The position numbers and the translations under genes were made by a program. DNA of 64,000 nt from positions 11,067 to 75,066 of the forward strand of contig NZ_DATNGK010000263.1 in NCBI RefSeq assembly GCF_035605935.1. The letters run 5' to 3'. Shown here in pieces: positions 49,641-57,520 of this stretch (the stretch's first letter is position 1; each line of letters opens with the position of its first letter). Source of the DNA: Actinocrinis sp035605935 (GTDB lineage Bacteria; Actinomycetota; Actinomycetes; Streptomycetales; Catenulisporaceae). The notes under the pieces are model-generated. The model saw only the letters and a program-made list of their open reading frames with translations, was not told where the DNA came from and made no database searches.

Positions 49641-50572
49641 GGTATCGGGAGTTCGGCGCGACAGGTCTGACGGTCAGTGAGATCGGGCTCGGCGCCTGGC
49701 AGCTGGGGAACGCGAAGGACTGGAACGGCCCGGACGAGCGCGAGTCGCTGGCCATCATCGGCGCGGCGCTGGACGGCGGGGTGACCTTCTTCGACACGGC
49801 ACCGAACTACGCCGGCGGACGCAGCGGCGAGTTGCTCGGCCGCGGGCTGCGCGGTCATCGGGACGAGGTGGTGGTGTGCACCAAGTTCGGGCACACGCCG
49901 GAGGGTCCGGACTTCGCGCCGGAATCGCTGCGCGGCTCGGTCGAGCGCAGCTTGCGGCAGTTGCAGACTGATGTGATCGACATCCTGCTGATTCACAGCC
50001 CGCCACGGGAGATGTACGACGGCCGCCTGGTACCGCACTATGGGCTGCTTGAAGATCTCAAGCAGGAGGGGCTGATTCGCGCGTATGGCGCATCGCTGGA
50101 CTGGCCAGATGAGATCGACACGGTTCTCGAGAGCACGAACAGCAAGGCGCTGGAGGTGTACCTGTCCGTCTTCCATCAGGAGCCGTGGGAAGCGATCGAG
50201 CGTGCCGGATCCGCTGGGGTCGGCAGCGTCGTGAAGGTGGCGCTCGAGTCGGGTTGGCTGGCCGGGAAGTATGACGCGACGTCGGTATTCTCCGATGTGC
50301 GGGCGCGATGGACGCCGCAGGATTTGCAGCGGCGCGCAGCGCTGACCGCGCGGTTCCTGGAGTTGGTGCCGGAAGGCTGGACGCCGGTGCGGACGGCGCT
50401 GGGGTTCGTGCTCGCGAACTCGGGTGTCTCGACAGTGATCCCCGGCACGAAGAGCATCGCGCAGCTGGAGACGAGCCTGCGGGCCGCGGACGGCGACCTG
50501 CCCGAAGACGTGCTCGCAGGGCTGCGCAAGCTGTTCGCGGAGGAGATCGCCGGCAATGCGGTGGGTTGGTAA
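49637..50572 (+). CDS. Aldo/keto reductase with complete catalytic tetrad
   Basis: A 311-residue NADPH-dependent reductase. The tetrad is Asp53 and Tyr58 (FFDTAPNYAGGRSGE), Lys83 (VVCTKFG) and His120 (IDILLIHSPP). The cofactor-binding C-terminus STVIPGTKSIAQLETSLRAADG is intact. The start overlaps the MerR stop by four bases, so the pair is an operon under the MerR promoter. MerR-AKR pairs often respond to aldehydes or other electrophiles (family knowledge); the inducer here is unknown. Confidence 0.94.
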   Translation: MRYREFGATGLTVSEIGLGAWQLGNAKDWNGPDERESLAIIGAALDGGVTFFDTAPNYAGGRSGELLGRGLRGHRDEVVVCTKFGHTPEGPDFAPESLRGSVERSLRQLQTDVIDILLIHSPPREMYDGRLVPHYGLLEDLKQEGLIRAYGASLDWPDEIDTVLESTNSKALEVYLSVFHQEPWEAIERAGSAGVGSVVKVALESGWLAGKYDATSVFSDVRARWTPQDLQRRAALTARFLELVPEGWTPVRTALGFVLANSGVSTVIPGTKSIAQLETSLRAADGDLPEDVLAGLRKLFAEEIAGNAVGW

Positions 50573-50830
50573 TCGGTCGGCGATCGGCCAGTAATTCGGA
50601 CACGTCGGTTAGTCGTCGGTTGCTAGACGGCGGCCGACAACGCGGCCGACAGGCGGTGGCCAGGAAGATCAGTCAGGTTGGCTGACGAACACGGTCTCTG
50701 ATAATCGCCTGGCGCCGGCCTGCCGGCCCGGCTGGCGCGCGGTTTGAACAGGGCCGGTCCGGATACATGCTTTGAAACAGTCGGGGCGGTTCGAGCGGGC
50801 GAGGCGAGTGGGGAATGTGGCGGTGCCCAG

Positions 50831-52147
50831 GTGAATAGCCGGCCTCTTCGCCCGCGCCGTGGCGGCGGCTCAGAATCGACCGACTCCCCCGGTCCGGCGA
50901 AAAGCACCGCGGCTTCAGCTTCCCCGGCGCGCTCCACCTCATCGAAAGGCACCGCGTCCGGCTCCAACGGCCGGGTCTCCGGTACCGCGGCGGCCAAGTC
51001 CCGCTCGACCGGCGCGCTCGCCGGGACGCGGAACATGGCCAGGCAGCGGGCGCTCGCGGAGAACAACGCGGACGCGCTGGTCAATCTGCGGCTGCGGCTG
51101 GCGGCGGCGTACTCGTGGCGCATCCTGGTGGTCGGAGCGGCGGTCTACGTCGCCTACCTGCTGCTGCTGCGGTTCGAAGTGGTCGGTATCGCGGTCTTCC
51201 TCTCCTTGGTGTTCACCGCGCTGCTGCGGCCCTCGGTCAACATCACCTCGCGCTGGCTGCCGCGCTCGCTGTCGGTGCTGGTGTCGATGGTCGGCAGCCT
51301 CGCGGTGATCGGCGGGATCTTCACGCTGGTCGGCACGACGGTCGCGGACGAGAGCAGCAGCCTGAGCCACGAGTTCAGCGGCGGCCTCGACCGGATCGAG
51401 CGCTGGCTGGAAGGGGCGCCGTTCCACGTCAACCCCTCCGCTCTGACCGGGCTCCAGGGCAAGATCACCTCGTTCATCTCCAGCCACCGCTCGACGCTGA
51501 TCAACCAGGCGCTCAGCGGCGCCAGCCGCGCGGTGGAGATTCTCACCGTGCTGGCGCTGGCGGTCTTCTGCTCGATCTTCTTCACGAACTCCGGCGAGCA
51601 GATGTGGCGCTGGTTCACGGTGCAGCTGCCGGGCGAGTCGGGGAGCACCTGGGACCGGGCCGGGCGCGCGGCGTGGACCACCTTCTCCGGATACACGCGC
51701 GGTGTGATCATCGTCGCGGCGACCAACGCGGTGATGGTCGGGATCTCCCTGTATCTGCTGAAGGTGCCGCTCGCGCTGCCACTGACGCTGCTGGAGTTCT
51801 TCGCCTCGTTCGTCCCGCTGGTCGGCTCGCCGGTAGCGATGGCGGTGGCCACGGTGGTGGCGCTGGCCGGGCGCGGCGTGGTGACCGCGATCATCGTGCT
51901 GGTGCTGATCGTGGTGTTCGGCCAGATCGAGGGGCACGTGCTGCAACCGCTGGTGATGGGCTGGGCGGTGCGGCTGCATCCGGTGGTGGTCGCGGTCTCC
52001 GTGATCGCGGGCACGGTGGCCGCGGGCTTGGTCGGCGCGGTGGTGGCGGTGCCGCTGGTGTCGATCGCGTGGTCGATAGTGCGGGAGTTGCGTACCAGCC
52101 CGGAAGCGGATGCGGACGTCGATGTCACGGCGCCGGACGAACCCTGA
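50831..52147 (+). CDS. AI-2E (PerM-type) transporter family membrane protein
   Basis: About 438 residues. The N-terminal about 70 residues are disordered and Ser/Lys/Arg/Ala-rich (VNSRPLRPRRGGGSES). The AI-2E_transport domain has eight helices, including ILVVGAAVYVAYLLLLRF, GIAVFLSLVFTALLRP, LVSMVGSLAVIGGIFTLVG and VVTAIIVLVLIVVFGQIEG. The conserved motifs LLEFFASFVPLVGSPVAM and GHVLQPLVMGWAVRLHP are typical. Substrates for actinobacterial members are unknown; autoinducer export is only the founding member's role. The start is uncertain: a GTG at 50831, an ATG at 50744, or an internal ATG at MARQRALAEN. Confidence 0.88.
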   Translation: MNSRPLRPRRGGGSESTDSPGPAKSTAASASPARSTSSKGTASGSNGRVSGTAAAKSRSTGALAGTRNMARQRALAENNADALVNLRLRLAAAYSWRILVVGAAVYVAYLLLLRFEVVGIAVFLSLVFTALLRPSVNITSRWLPRSLSVLVSMVGSLAVIGGIFTLVGTTVADESSSLSHEFSGGLDRIERWLEGAPFHVNPSALTGLQGKITSFISSHRSTLINQALSGASRAVEILTVLALAVFCSIFFTNSGEQMWRWFTVQLPGESGSTWDRAGRAAWTTFSGYTRGVIIVAATNAVMVGISLYLLKVPLALPLTLLEFFASFVPLVGSPVAMAVATVVALAGRGVVTAIIVLVLIVVFGQIEGHVLQPLVMGWAVRLHPVVVAVSVIAGTVAAGLVGAVVAVPLVSIAWSIVRELRTSPEADADVDVTAPDEP

Positions 52148-52205
52148 CACCCGAGCTCAGAAAAATCACGGTGGCGCGGCGGCGGCTCGGTCTTAGCATG
52201 GCGGC

Positions 52206-52877
52206 GTGATAGCAGCCGACCGAATCCTGCCGTTCCTGGTAACGGCGATCATCATCATCTTGGCTCCCGGCCCGCAGGTGCTGTTCGTGGTCGGCCGCGC
52301 GCTCGCGTACGGCAGGCGAGCGGCGGTCTCGACGGCGGCCGGTGGAACCTTCGGCGCGTACATGCAGGCGATTTTGGTCTCGCTCGGGCTCGGCACGCTG
52401 GTCGAGCGGTCGGCGGTCGTCTATATGGCGCTGAAGCTGGCCGGCGCGGCGTATTTGGTGGTCCTCGGCGTCAAAGCGTTCCGGCACCGGCACGCGCTCG
52501 GCGCGAGTTTGCAGGAGGGCGAGGAAACCGTCGAGGGCGCGGGCGCCCCGTCGGCTCGGCCGGTCACCGGTTTGCGCGCGGCTCGGCAAGGAGTGCTGGT
52601 CGGGCTGACGAACCCTAAGGCCGCGGTGTTCTTCGGCGCGATCCTGCCGCAGTTCGTGGACCGGGCGCGTGGCGATGTGCCGCTGCAGATGCTCCTGTTC
52701 GCGACGATGTTCTCGACCATGGCACTGGTCTGCGACAGCAGTTGGGGGCTTGCCGCCGGGACCGCGCGCGACTGGTTCGCCCGCTCGCCGCGCCGGCTCG
52801 CGATGGTCGGCGGCGCGGGCGGTCTGGCGATGGTGGGGCTCGGCGTCGGGATCGCCGTGACCGGCCGCAAGGACTGA
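52206..52877 (+). CDS. LysE/RhtB-family amino-acid exporter
   Basis: A 223-residue inner-membrane exporter with about six helices. The family motif LVTAIIIILAPGPQVLFVVGRALAYG opens the protein. LKLAGAAYLVVLGVKAFRHR and RQGVLVGLTNPKAAVFFGAILPQFVD are the second and third conserved segments. A GTG start is used. The small 67-aa gene starts five bases downstream, suggesting a two-gene operon. The amino acid exported is unknown. Confidence 0.9.
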   Translation: MIAADRILPFLVTAIIIILAPGPQVLFVVGRALAYGRRAAVSTAAGGTFGAYMQAILVSLGLGTLVERSAVVYMALKLAGAAYLVVLGVKAFRHRHALGASLQEGEETVEGAGAPSARPVTGLRAARQGVLVGLTNPKAAVFFGAILPQFVDRARGDVPLQMLLFATMFSTMALVCDSSWGLAAGTARDWFARSPRRLAMVGGAGGLAMVGLGVGIAVTGRKD

Positions 52878-52881
52878 CCGC

Positions 52882-53085
52882 GTGACCGAGTCAGCTGCGC
52901 AGCTGCCGTGGCGCGTCATGCGTCAGGACGACAACGGCAACCAATACCTCGTCGGCCGTCACGCGACGCGCGATGAGGCTCAGCAGGCGATCGCACGGCT
53001 CGAAACCGGCGGCCACAAGCAGCTCTACTGGGTCGAGGGCGATCCGGAGCAGTCGGTGTCAGCCGGGCTTGGGGCGGGCCAGTAA
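52882..53085 (+). CDS. 67-residue SPOR-like mini-protein
   Basis: Reads VTESAAQLPWRVMRQDDNGN, then QYLVGRHATRDEAQQAIARLETGGHKQLYWVEGD. This beta-alpha-beta pattern is that of tiny SPOR-like proteins common in streptomycetes. A GTG start lies five bases after the lysE-like stop. The last 61 bases overlap the 3' end of the convergent CoA-transferase gene. Its VGRHATRDEAQQAI motif parallels LGPYATREEAEQAL in the 57-aa protein at 41.9 kb. Function unknown. Confidence 0.78.
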   Translation: MTESAAQLPWRVMRQDDNGNQYLVGRHATRDEAQQAIARLETGGHKQLYWVEGDPEQSVSAGLGAGQ

Positions 53086-54173
53086 TCATCGAGGTCTGCG
53101 ATGCGGCGGGGTGGGGGTGGCGGGTTCGCAGCCGGCGTCCTGGAAAAGCGCGGCGCGGGAGCGGGTTGAACGTGTCCGGCGACGCTGGTGAACGTGCCGC
53201 GCGCCGCGTTGTGCGGATGTCCGGACGCCTCCCACGGGGTCAATACCGGCGTGACGCAAGCGTCTGATTCGCCGAATACCTCGGCCCAATCGTCGCGCGG
53301 CCGCGAGGCGAAGGCCCGCGTCAAGAGCTGTCGCGTCTCGTCCCACGTCGCGCGATCGTGCTGTCGGGCCGGATCGATCCGGTCGGCCAACTCCAGGCCG
53401 GCCAGCAGCTGCGCGTAGAACTGCGGCTCGATCGCGCCGACCGCGACGAACCGGCCATCCGAGCACGCATAGGTCGTGTAGAAGGGCGCTGATCCATCGA
53501 GCAGGTTCTCTCCCCGCCGCTCGCGCCACAGGCCACGCGCCCGCAAGCCATGCACGATGCCGCTGAGCATCGCCGCGCCGTCCGTCATCGCCGTGTCCAC
53601 GACTTGTCCACGGCCCGATCGCTCGCGCTCGACCAGCGCGGCGAGCACTCCGACCGCGAGCAGCATTCCTCCACCGCCGAAGTCCGCGACATAGTTGAGC
53701 GGCGGCGACGGCGGGCCGTCGAACGGCCCGAGCGGTTCGAGTGCCCCGGCGATCGCCAGGTAGTTGATGTCGTGTCCGGCGCGCGCCGCCAGCGGGCCGT
53801 CCTGTCCCCAACCGGTCATCCGCGCGTAAATCAGCCGGGGATTGCGCTCAAGGCAGTCCTCCGGGCCGAGGCCGAGGCGCTCCATCACGCCGGGGCGGAA
53901 GCCTTCCACCAGAACATCTGCGTGTGTGGCCAAGTCGAGCGCGGTCTGAATGTCGCCTGGGTCCTTGAGGTCGAGCGCCGCGACGCACCGGCCGCGATCG
54001 AGCGGGTCGCCGGGATGCGGCTCGGCGGTCAGTCCGCGATCGGCCGGGTTCGTGATCCGCAGGACGTCGGCACCGAAATCCGCGAGCAGTGTGCAGGCGA
54101 AGGGGGCCGGTGCGAGGGATGCGAACTCGAGGACGCGGATCCCGGCCAGCGGACCTGTCGGGCCAGAGGTCAT
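53025..54173 (-). CDS. CaiB/BaiF family CoA-transferase, AMACR-like
   Basis: A 382-residue family III CoA-transferase fold. The pattern PLAGIRVLEFASLAPAPFACTLLADFGADVLRI, RNPRLIYARMTGWGQDGPLAARAGHDINYLAIAGAL and NYVADFGGGGM matches alpha-methylacyl-CoA racemases, whose catalytic pair is a His (in GHDINY) and an Asp (in ADFGGG). Racemisation of 2-methyl-branched acyl-CoAs is therefore more likely than CoA transfer. The C-terminus is Pro-rich and extends into an antisense overlap with the mini-protein gene. The fadAB genes nearby would degrade the products. Confidence 0.9.
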   Translation of the reverse strand: MTSGPTGPLAGIRVLEFASLAPAPFACTLLADFGADVLRITNPADRGLTAEPHPGDPLDRGRCVAALDLKDPGDIQTALDLATHADVLVEGFRPGVMERLGLGPEDCLERNPRLIYARMTGWGQDGPLAARAGHDINYLAIAGALEPLGPFDGPPSPPLNYVADFGGGGMLLAVGVLAALVERERSGRGQVVDTAMTDGAAMLSGIVHGLRARGLWRERRGENLLDGSAPFYTTYACSDGRFVAVGAIEPQFYAQLLAGLELADRIDPARQHDRATWDETRQLLTRAFASRPRDDWAEVFGESDACVTPVLTPWEASGHPHNAARGTFTSVAGHVQPAPAPRFSRTPAANPPPPPRRIADLDDYWPAPSPADTDCSGSPSTQ

Positions 54174-54225
54174 GATGCGAGCTTAGAGGCGCACCTAAGG
54201 CAGCGATCGGTGCCGGTTACGTACG

Positions 54226-55302
54226 ATGCGAACTGTGAGCGGTGGACACCCTGCGCCGGAGACCGGCGCCCAGGAGCCGATGGGGTTCACCCGATGGGCC
54301 GCCGCGCATCACGTTCGCGCAGCCTTGGTCGGAGCGCGGCGGCGGGGCGTGGACGTCGGGCCGCTGCTCCGGCACGCCGGGATCGAGCCCGAGGTGCTGG
54401 CCGACGAACGTGGCCGGGTGCCTGCCGCACAGTTCGTCGCGCTGACCAAGGCGTTGTGGGCCACGCTCGACGACGAACTGCTCGGGCTGTGCGCTGGGTC
54501 GCTGCGGGTCGGCACGTTCGCGATGATGGCGCATGCCGTTGTGCATTGCAGCCCTGATCTGCGCACCGCAGTGCGCCGCGCGGACCGGTTCTACCGGTTG
54601 TTCCCGGCCGGGCCGCGCTTCTCGCTGATCGAGAGCGACGCGGTCGCCCGCGTCGAGTTCGACTTGTCCGACTACGACGACCCGGACCGGTTTGCGGCGG
54701 AATCGCTGCTGATCGTGTGGCACCGTTCGGCCTCGTGGCTGATCCGCCGCCGGATCGGGTTGCGCGAGGTGGAACTCGGGTACCCCGCGCCGCCGCACGC
54801 GATCGAGTACGGCCTGCTGTACGGCACGACCTGCCGGTTCGACGCCCCGGTCACCGCGGTCAGCTTCGACCGTACGCTTCTGGACCAGCCGGTCGTGCAG
54901 GACGAGGCAGCGCTTCGGGCGTTCCTGCGCCGCGCGCCCTGGGACATTCTGGCCCGGATGGACTACGGACAGGAGGTCTCCGCTCAAGTCAGGAGGCTGC
55001 TGAACCAGGCGCTTGGCGAACCGGCCGTGCTGCCGGGCCCGGAGCAGGTCGCGGCGCGGCTGGCGATCAGTCCGCAGACGCTGCGCCGCAAGCTGGCCGC
55101 CGAGCAGACCAGCTTTCAGCGCGTGCGCGATCAGCTGCGTCGCGATGTGGCGGTCTCCGCACTCGTGCGCGGCGACGCCTCGATCGAGGAGCTGTCCGAA
55201 CGGCTTGGCTTCTCCGAGCCGAGTGCGTTCCACCGCGCCTTCCGCCGCTGGACCGGGGCGACGCCAAGGACTTATCAGGGGTCATATCAGGGGTCATATT
55301 AA
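54226..55302 (+). CDS. AraC-family regulator with Arabinose_bd-type N-domain
   Basis: About 358 residues. The N-terminal ligand domain (AAHHVRAALVGARRRGVDVGPLLRHAGI, LCAGSLRVGTFAMMAHAVVHCSPDL) is of the OruR/ArgR-like PF12625 type. The C-terminal AraC HTH has VAARLAISPQTLRRKLAAEQTSFQRVRDQLRRD and DASIEELSERLGFSEPSAFHRAFRRWTGATPRTY. The protein ends QGSYQGSY because the last 12 bases are duplicated. It is divergent from the racemase-like gene and upstream of fadAB; control of fatty-acid or racemase genes is plausible but unproven. Confidence 0.92.
   Translation: MRTVSGGHPAPETGAQEPMGFTRWAAAHHVRAALVGARRRGVDVGPLLRHAGIEPEVLADERGRVPAAQFVALTKALWATLDDELLGLCAGSLRVGTFAMMAHAVVHCSPDLRTAVRRADRFYRLFPAGPRFSLIESDAVARVEFDLSDYDDPDRFAAESLLIVWHRSASWLIRRRIGLREVELGYPAPPHAIEYGLLYGTTCRFDAPVTAVSFDRTLLDQPVVQDEAALRAFLRRAPWDILARMDYGQEVSAQVRRLLNQALGEPAVLPGPEQVAARLAISPQTLRRKLAAEQTSFQRVRDQLRRDVAVSALVRGDASIEELSERLGFSEPSAFHRAFRRWTGATPRTYQGSYQGSY
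55273..55296 (+). repeat. 12-bp duplication at the AraC gene 3' end
   Basis: TATCAGGGGTCA occurs twice in tandem (55273-55284, 55285-55296), in frame, giving YQGSYQGSY as the C-terminus. Confidence 0.85.
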
Positions 55303-55421
55303 GACGGGCGACCCGATGCCGGCGCACCCGCGGTACCCCTCGAATCCTGACGCGCGGCCGCACTGGATCGCGCCGGGGGGCGGTTGGGAACCGCTCGATC
55401 CCGTCCGGCATCATCTTCTGC

Positions 55422-56240
55422 GTGACGACTGGCCAGCTTCAGCCCACCGGGCACCGTGCGACCGCCGCCCACACGCGCCACGCGCTCAGCAAGGTGCCGG
55501 AGGTGACCCTCTATTTCTGGATCACGAAGGTGCTGACCACCGGAATGGGCGAGGCAGCCTCGGATTTCCTCTCGCACGCGCTCGGCCCGGTCGTCGCGGT
55601 CGGCCTCTCCGGCCTGGTGCTCGCCGGGGTGCTCTGGCTCCAGTTCCGCGCGCCGCACTACCGGGCCTCGATCTACTGGACCGCGGTGGCGATGGTCAGC
55701 GTGTTCGGCACGATGGCAGCAGACGTGCTGCACGTCGGCCTCGGCATCCCTTACGGCGTGTCCACGGCGTTCTACTTCGTCGTCCTCATGGCCGTCTTCG
55801 CGCTCTGGAACGCGAGCGAGAAGACGCTGTCCATCCACAGCATCTACACGCCGCGACGTGAGGCGTTCTACTGGCTGACCGTCATGGCGACCTTCGCGCT
55901 GGGCACCGCGGCCGGCGACCTGACCGCCACGACGCTCGGCCTCGGCTACTTCTCCTCCGGCGTGATGTTCGCCGTGATCATCGCGGTCCCGGCGATCCTG
56001 CACCGCAGCCGCACCCTCGGCGCGGTGTCCGCGTTCTGGTTCGCCTACATCGTGACCAGGCCGCTCGGCGCCTCGTTCGCGGACTGGATGGCGGTATCGA
56101 AGGCACGTGGCGGGCTGAACATGGGCCTCGGACCGGTGACCGTGGCGTGGACGATCGCGATCCTCGGCTTCGTCGCCTACCTGGCGATCAGCCACCGGGA
56201 CGTGCAGACGGCCGAATCCGTCGAGAGCGTCGATGCCTAA
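55422..56240 (+). CDS. COG4705-type multi-pass membrane protein
   Basis: A 272-residue membrane protein with about eight helices in four repeats, each opening with an aromatic pair and containing G-x3-D: LYFWITKVLTTGMGEAASDFL, IYWTAVAMVSVFGTMAADVL, FYWLTVMATFALGTAAGDLT and FWFAYIVTRPLGASFADW. This matches the uncharacterised COG4705 family. The start is taken as the GTG at 55422 (VTTGQLQPTG), about 30 residues before the first helix. The function is unknown; the repeated Asp/Gly pattern suggests a symmetric pore or metal site (inference). Confidence 0.85.
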   Translation: MTTGQLQPTGHRATAAHTRHALSKVPEVTLYFWITKVLTTGMGEAASDFLSHALGPVVAVGLSGLVLAGVLWLQFRAPHYRASIYWTAVAMVSVFGTMAADVLHVGLGIPYGVSTAFYFVVLMAVFALWNASEKTLSIHSIYTPRREAFYWLTVMATFALGTAAGDLTATTLGLGYFSSGVMFAVIIAVPAILHRSRTLGAVSAFWFAYIVTRPLGASFADWMAVSKARGGLNMGLGPVTVAWTIAILGFVAYLAISHRDVQTAESVESVDA

Positions 56241-56316
56241 AGGACTGGCTGCGGTCAGGAACACTGAGCGGCTGGGTCATGCGTTTTTGTAGGCCACCAC
56301 GCCTACCGTGGCAGGT

Positions 56317-57519
56317 ATGACCGATGCACTGATCTTCGATGCGGTACGCACGCCGCGCGGCAAAGGCAAGCGCGGGTCGCTGCACAGTGTGAAGCCGGTG
56401 TCCCTCGCCTCGGGCCTGCTGCGAGCGCTGGCCGACCGAACCCGCCTGGACACCTCGGCTGTCGACGACGTCGTGTTCGGCGTCGTGTCCCCGGTCGGCG
56501 AGCAGGGCTCCGACATCGCGCGCATCGCGGTGCTGGCGGCCGGCTGGGACCAGAGCGTGGCGGGCGTACAGCTCAACCGGTTCTGCGCGTCCGGCCTCGA
56601 AGCGGTCAACATGGCCGCCGCGAAGGTCGCCTCCGGGTTCGAGGACGTGGTCGTCGCCGGCGGCGTCGAGTCCATGTCGCGGGTGCCGATCGGTTCGGAC
56701 GGCGGCGCCTGGATGGCCGATCCGCAGACCGCTTTCGCGGTGAGCTTCGTGCCCCAGGGCGTCTCGGCCGACCTGATCGCGACGCTGGAGGGCTTCGGCC
56801 GCGCGGACGTGGACGGCTTCGCGGTGCGCAGCCAGGAGAAGGCCGCGAACGCGAAGGACAAGGGCTACTTCGAGCGCTCCATCGTCCCGGTCGTGGACCA
56901 GAACGGCCAGGTGCTGCTCGCGGCGGACGAGACGATCCGGCCGGAGACGACGCTGGCCGGTCTCGGGGCGCTCAAGCCCTCCTTCACCGTGCCCGGGGAG
57001 TTCGGCTTCGACTCGGTGGCGATCGACCGCTACCCGCAGGTCGAGCGGATCGACCATGTGCACCACGCGGGAAACTCCTCGCAGATCGTGGACGGCGCGG
57101 CGGCGGTGCTGATCGGCAGCCGCGAGGCGGGGCGGCGGCTCGGCCTCAAGCCGCGGGCCCGGATCGTGGCGACCGCGTCGGTCGGCACCGAGCCGACGAT
57201 CATGCTCACCGGCCCTGCTCCGTCCGCGCGCAAGGCGCTGGACCGGGCCGGTCTCTCGGTGGACGACATCGATCTGTTCGAGGTGAACGAGGCGTTCGCC
57301 GCGGTGGTGATGAAGTTCTGCCGGGATCTCGGCGTGGACGAGGACCGGGTCAACGTGAACGGCGGCGCGATCGCGCTCGGGCATCCGCTCGGCGCGACCG
57401 GGGCGATCATCCTGGGCACTTTGCTTGACGAGCTGGAGCGCCGCGACCTGCGGCGGGGGCTGGCGACGCTGTGCGTCGGCGGCGGCATGGGCGTGGCGAC
57501 GATCATCGAGCGGGTGTGA
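56317..57519 (+). CDS. fadA: Acetyl-CoA C-acyltransferase (3-ketoacyl-CoA thiolase)
   Basis: Last step of fatty-acid beta-oxidation, cleaving 3-ketoacyl-CoA. The nucleophile is Cys90 (NRFCASGLEAVN) and the second catalytic pair is His356 (GGAIALGHPLGATGA) with Cys386 (TLCVGGGMG). NEAFAAV is also present. About 400 residues is standard. The ATG at 56317 is preferred over a GTG three codons earlier. The gene ends one base before the fadB start, so the two encode a trifunctional-type complex. Confidence 0.95.
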   Translation: MTDALIFDAVRTPRGKGKRGSLHSVKPVSLASGLLRALADRTRLDTSAVDDVVFGVVSPVGEQGSDIARIAVLAAGWDQSVAGVQLNRFCASGLEAVNMAAAKVASGFEDVVVAGGVESMSRVPIGSDGGAWMADPQTAFAVSFVPQGVSADLIATLEGFGRADVDGFAVRSQEKAANAKDKGYFERSIVPVVDQNGQVLLAADETIRPETTLAGLGALKPSFTVPGEFGFDSVAIDRYPQVERIDHVHHAGNSSQIVDGAAAVLIGSREAGRRLGLKPRARIVATASVGTEPTIMLTGPAPSARKALDRAGLSVDDIDLFEVNEAFAAVVMKFCRDLGVDEDRVNVNGGAIALGHPLGATGAIILGTLLDELERRDLRRGLATLCVGGGMGVATIIERV

Positions 57520-57520
57520 C

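Noticed and set aside
50939..52150. A 403-codon minus-strand frame opposite the AI-2E-type gene
   Set aside because: His/Arg/Asp-rich nonsense typical of the complement of a hydrophobic GC-rich gene; no start signal.
54717..55421. Upstream extension of the COG4705 membrane protein through the AraC gene
   Set aside because: The extension is an out-of-frame shadow of the AraC regulator; the membrane protein core starts after 55422.
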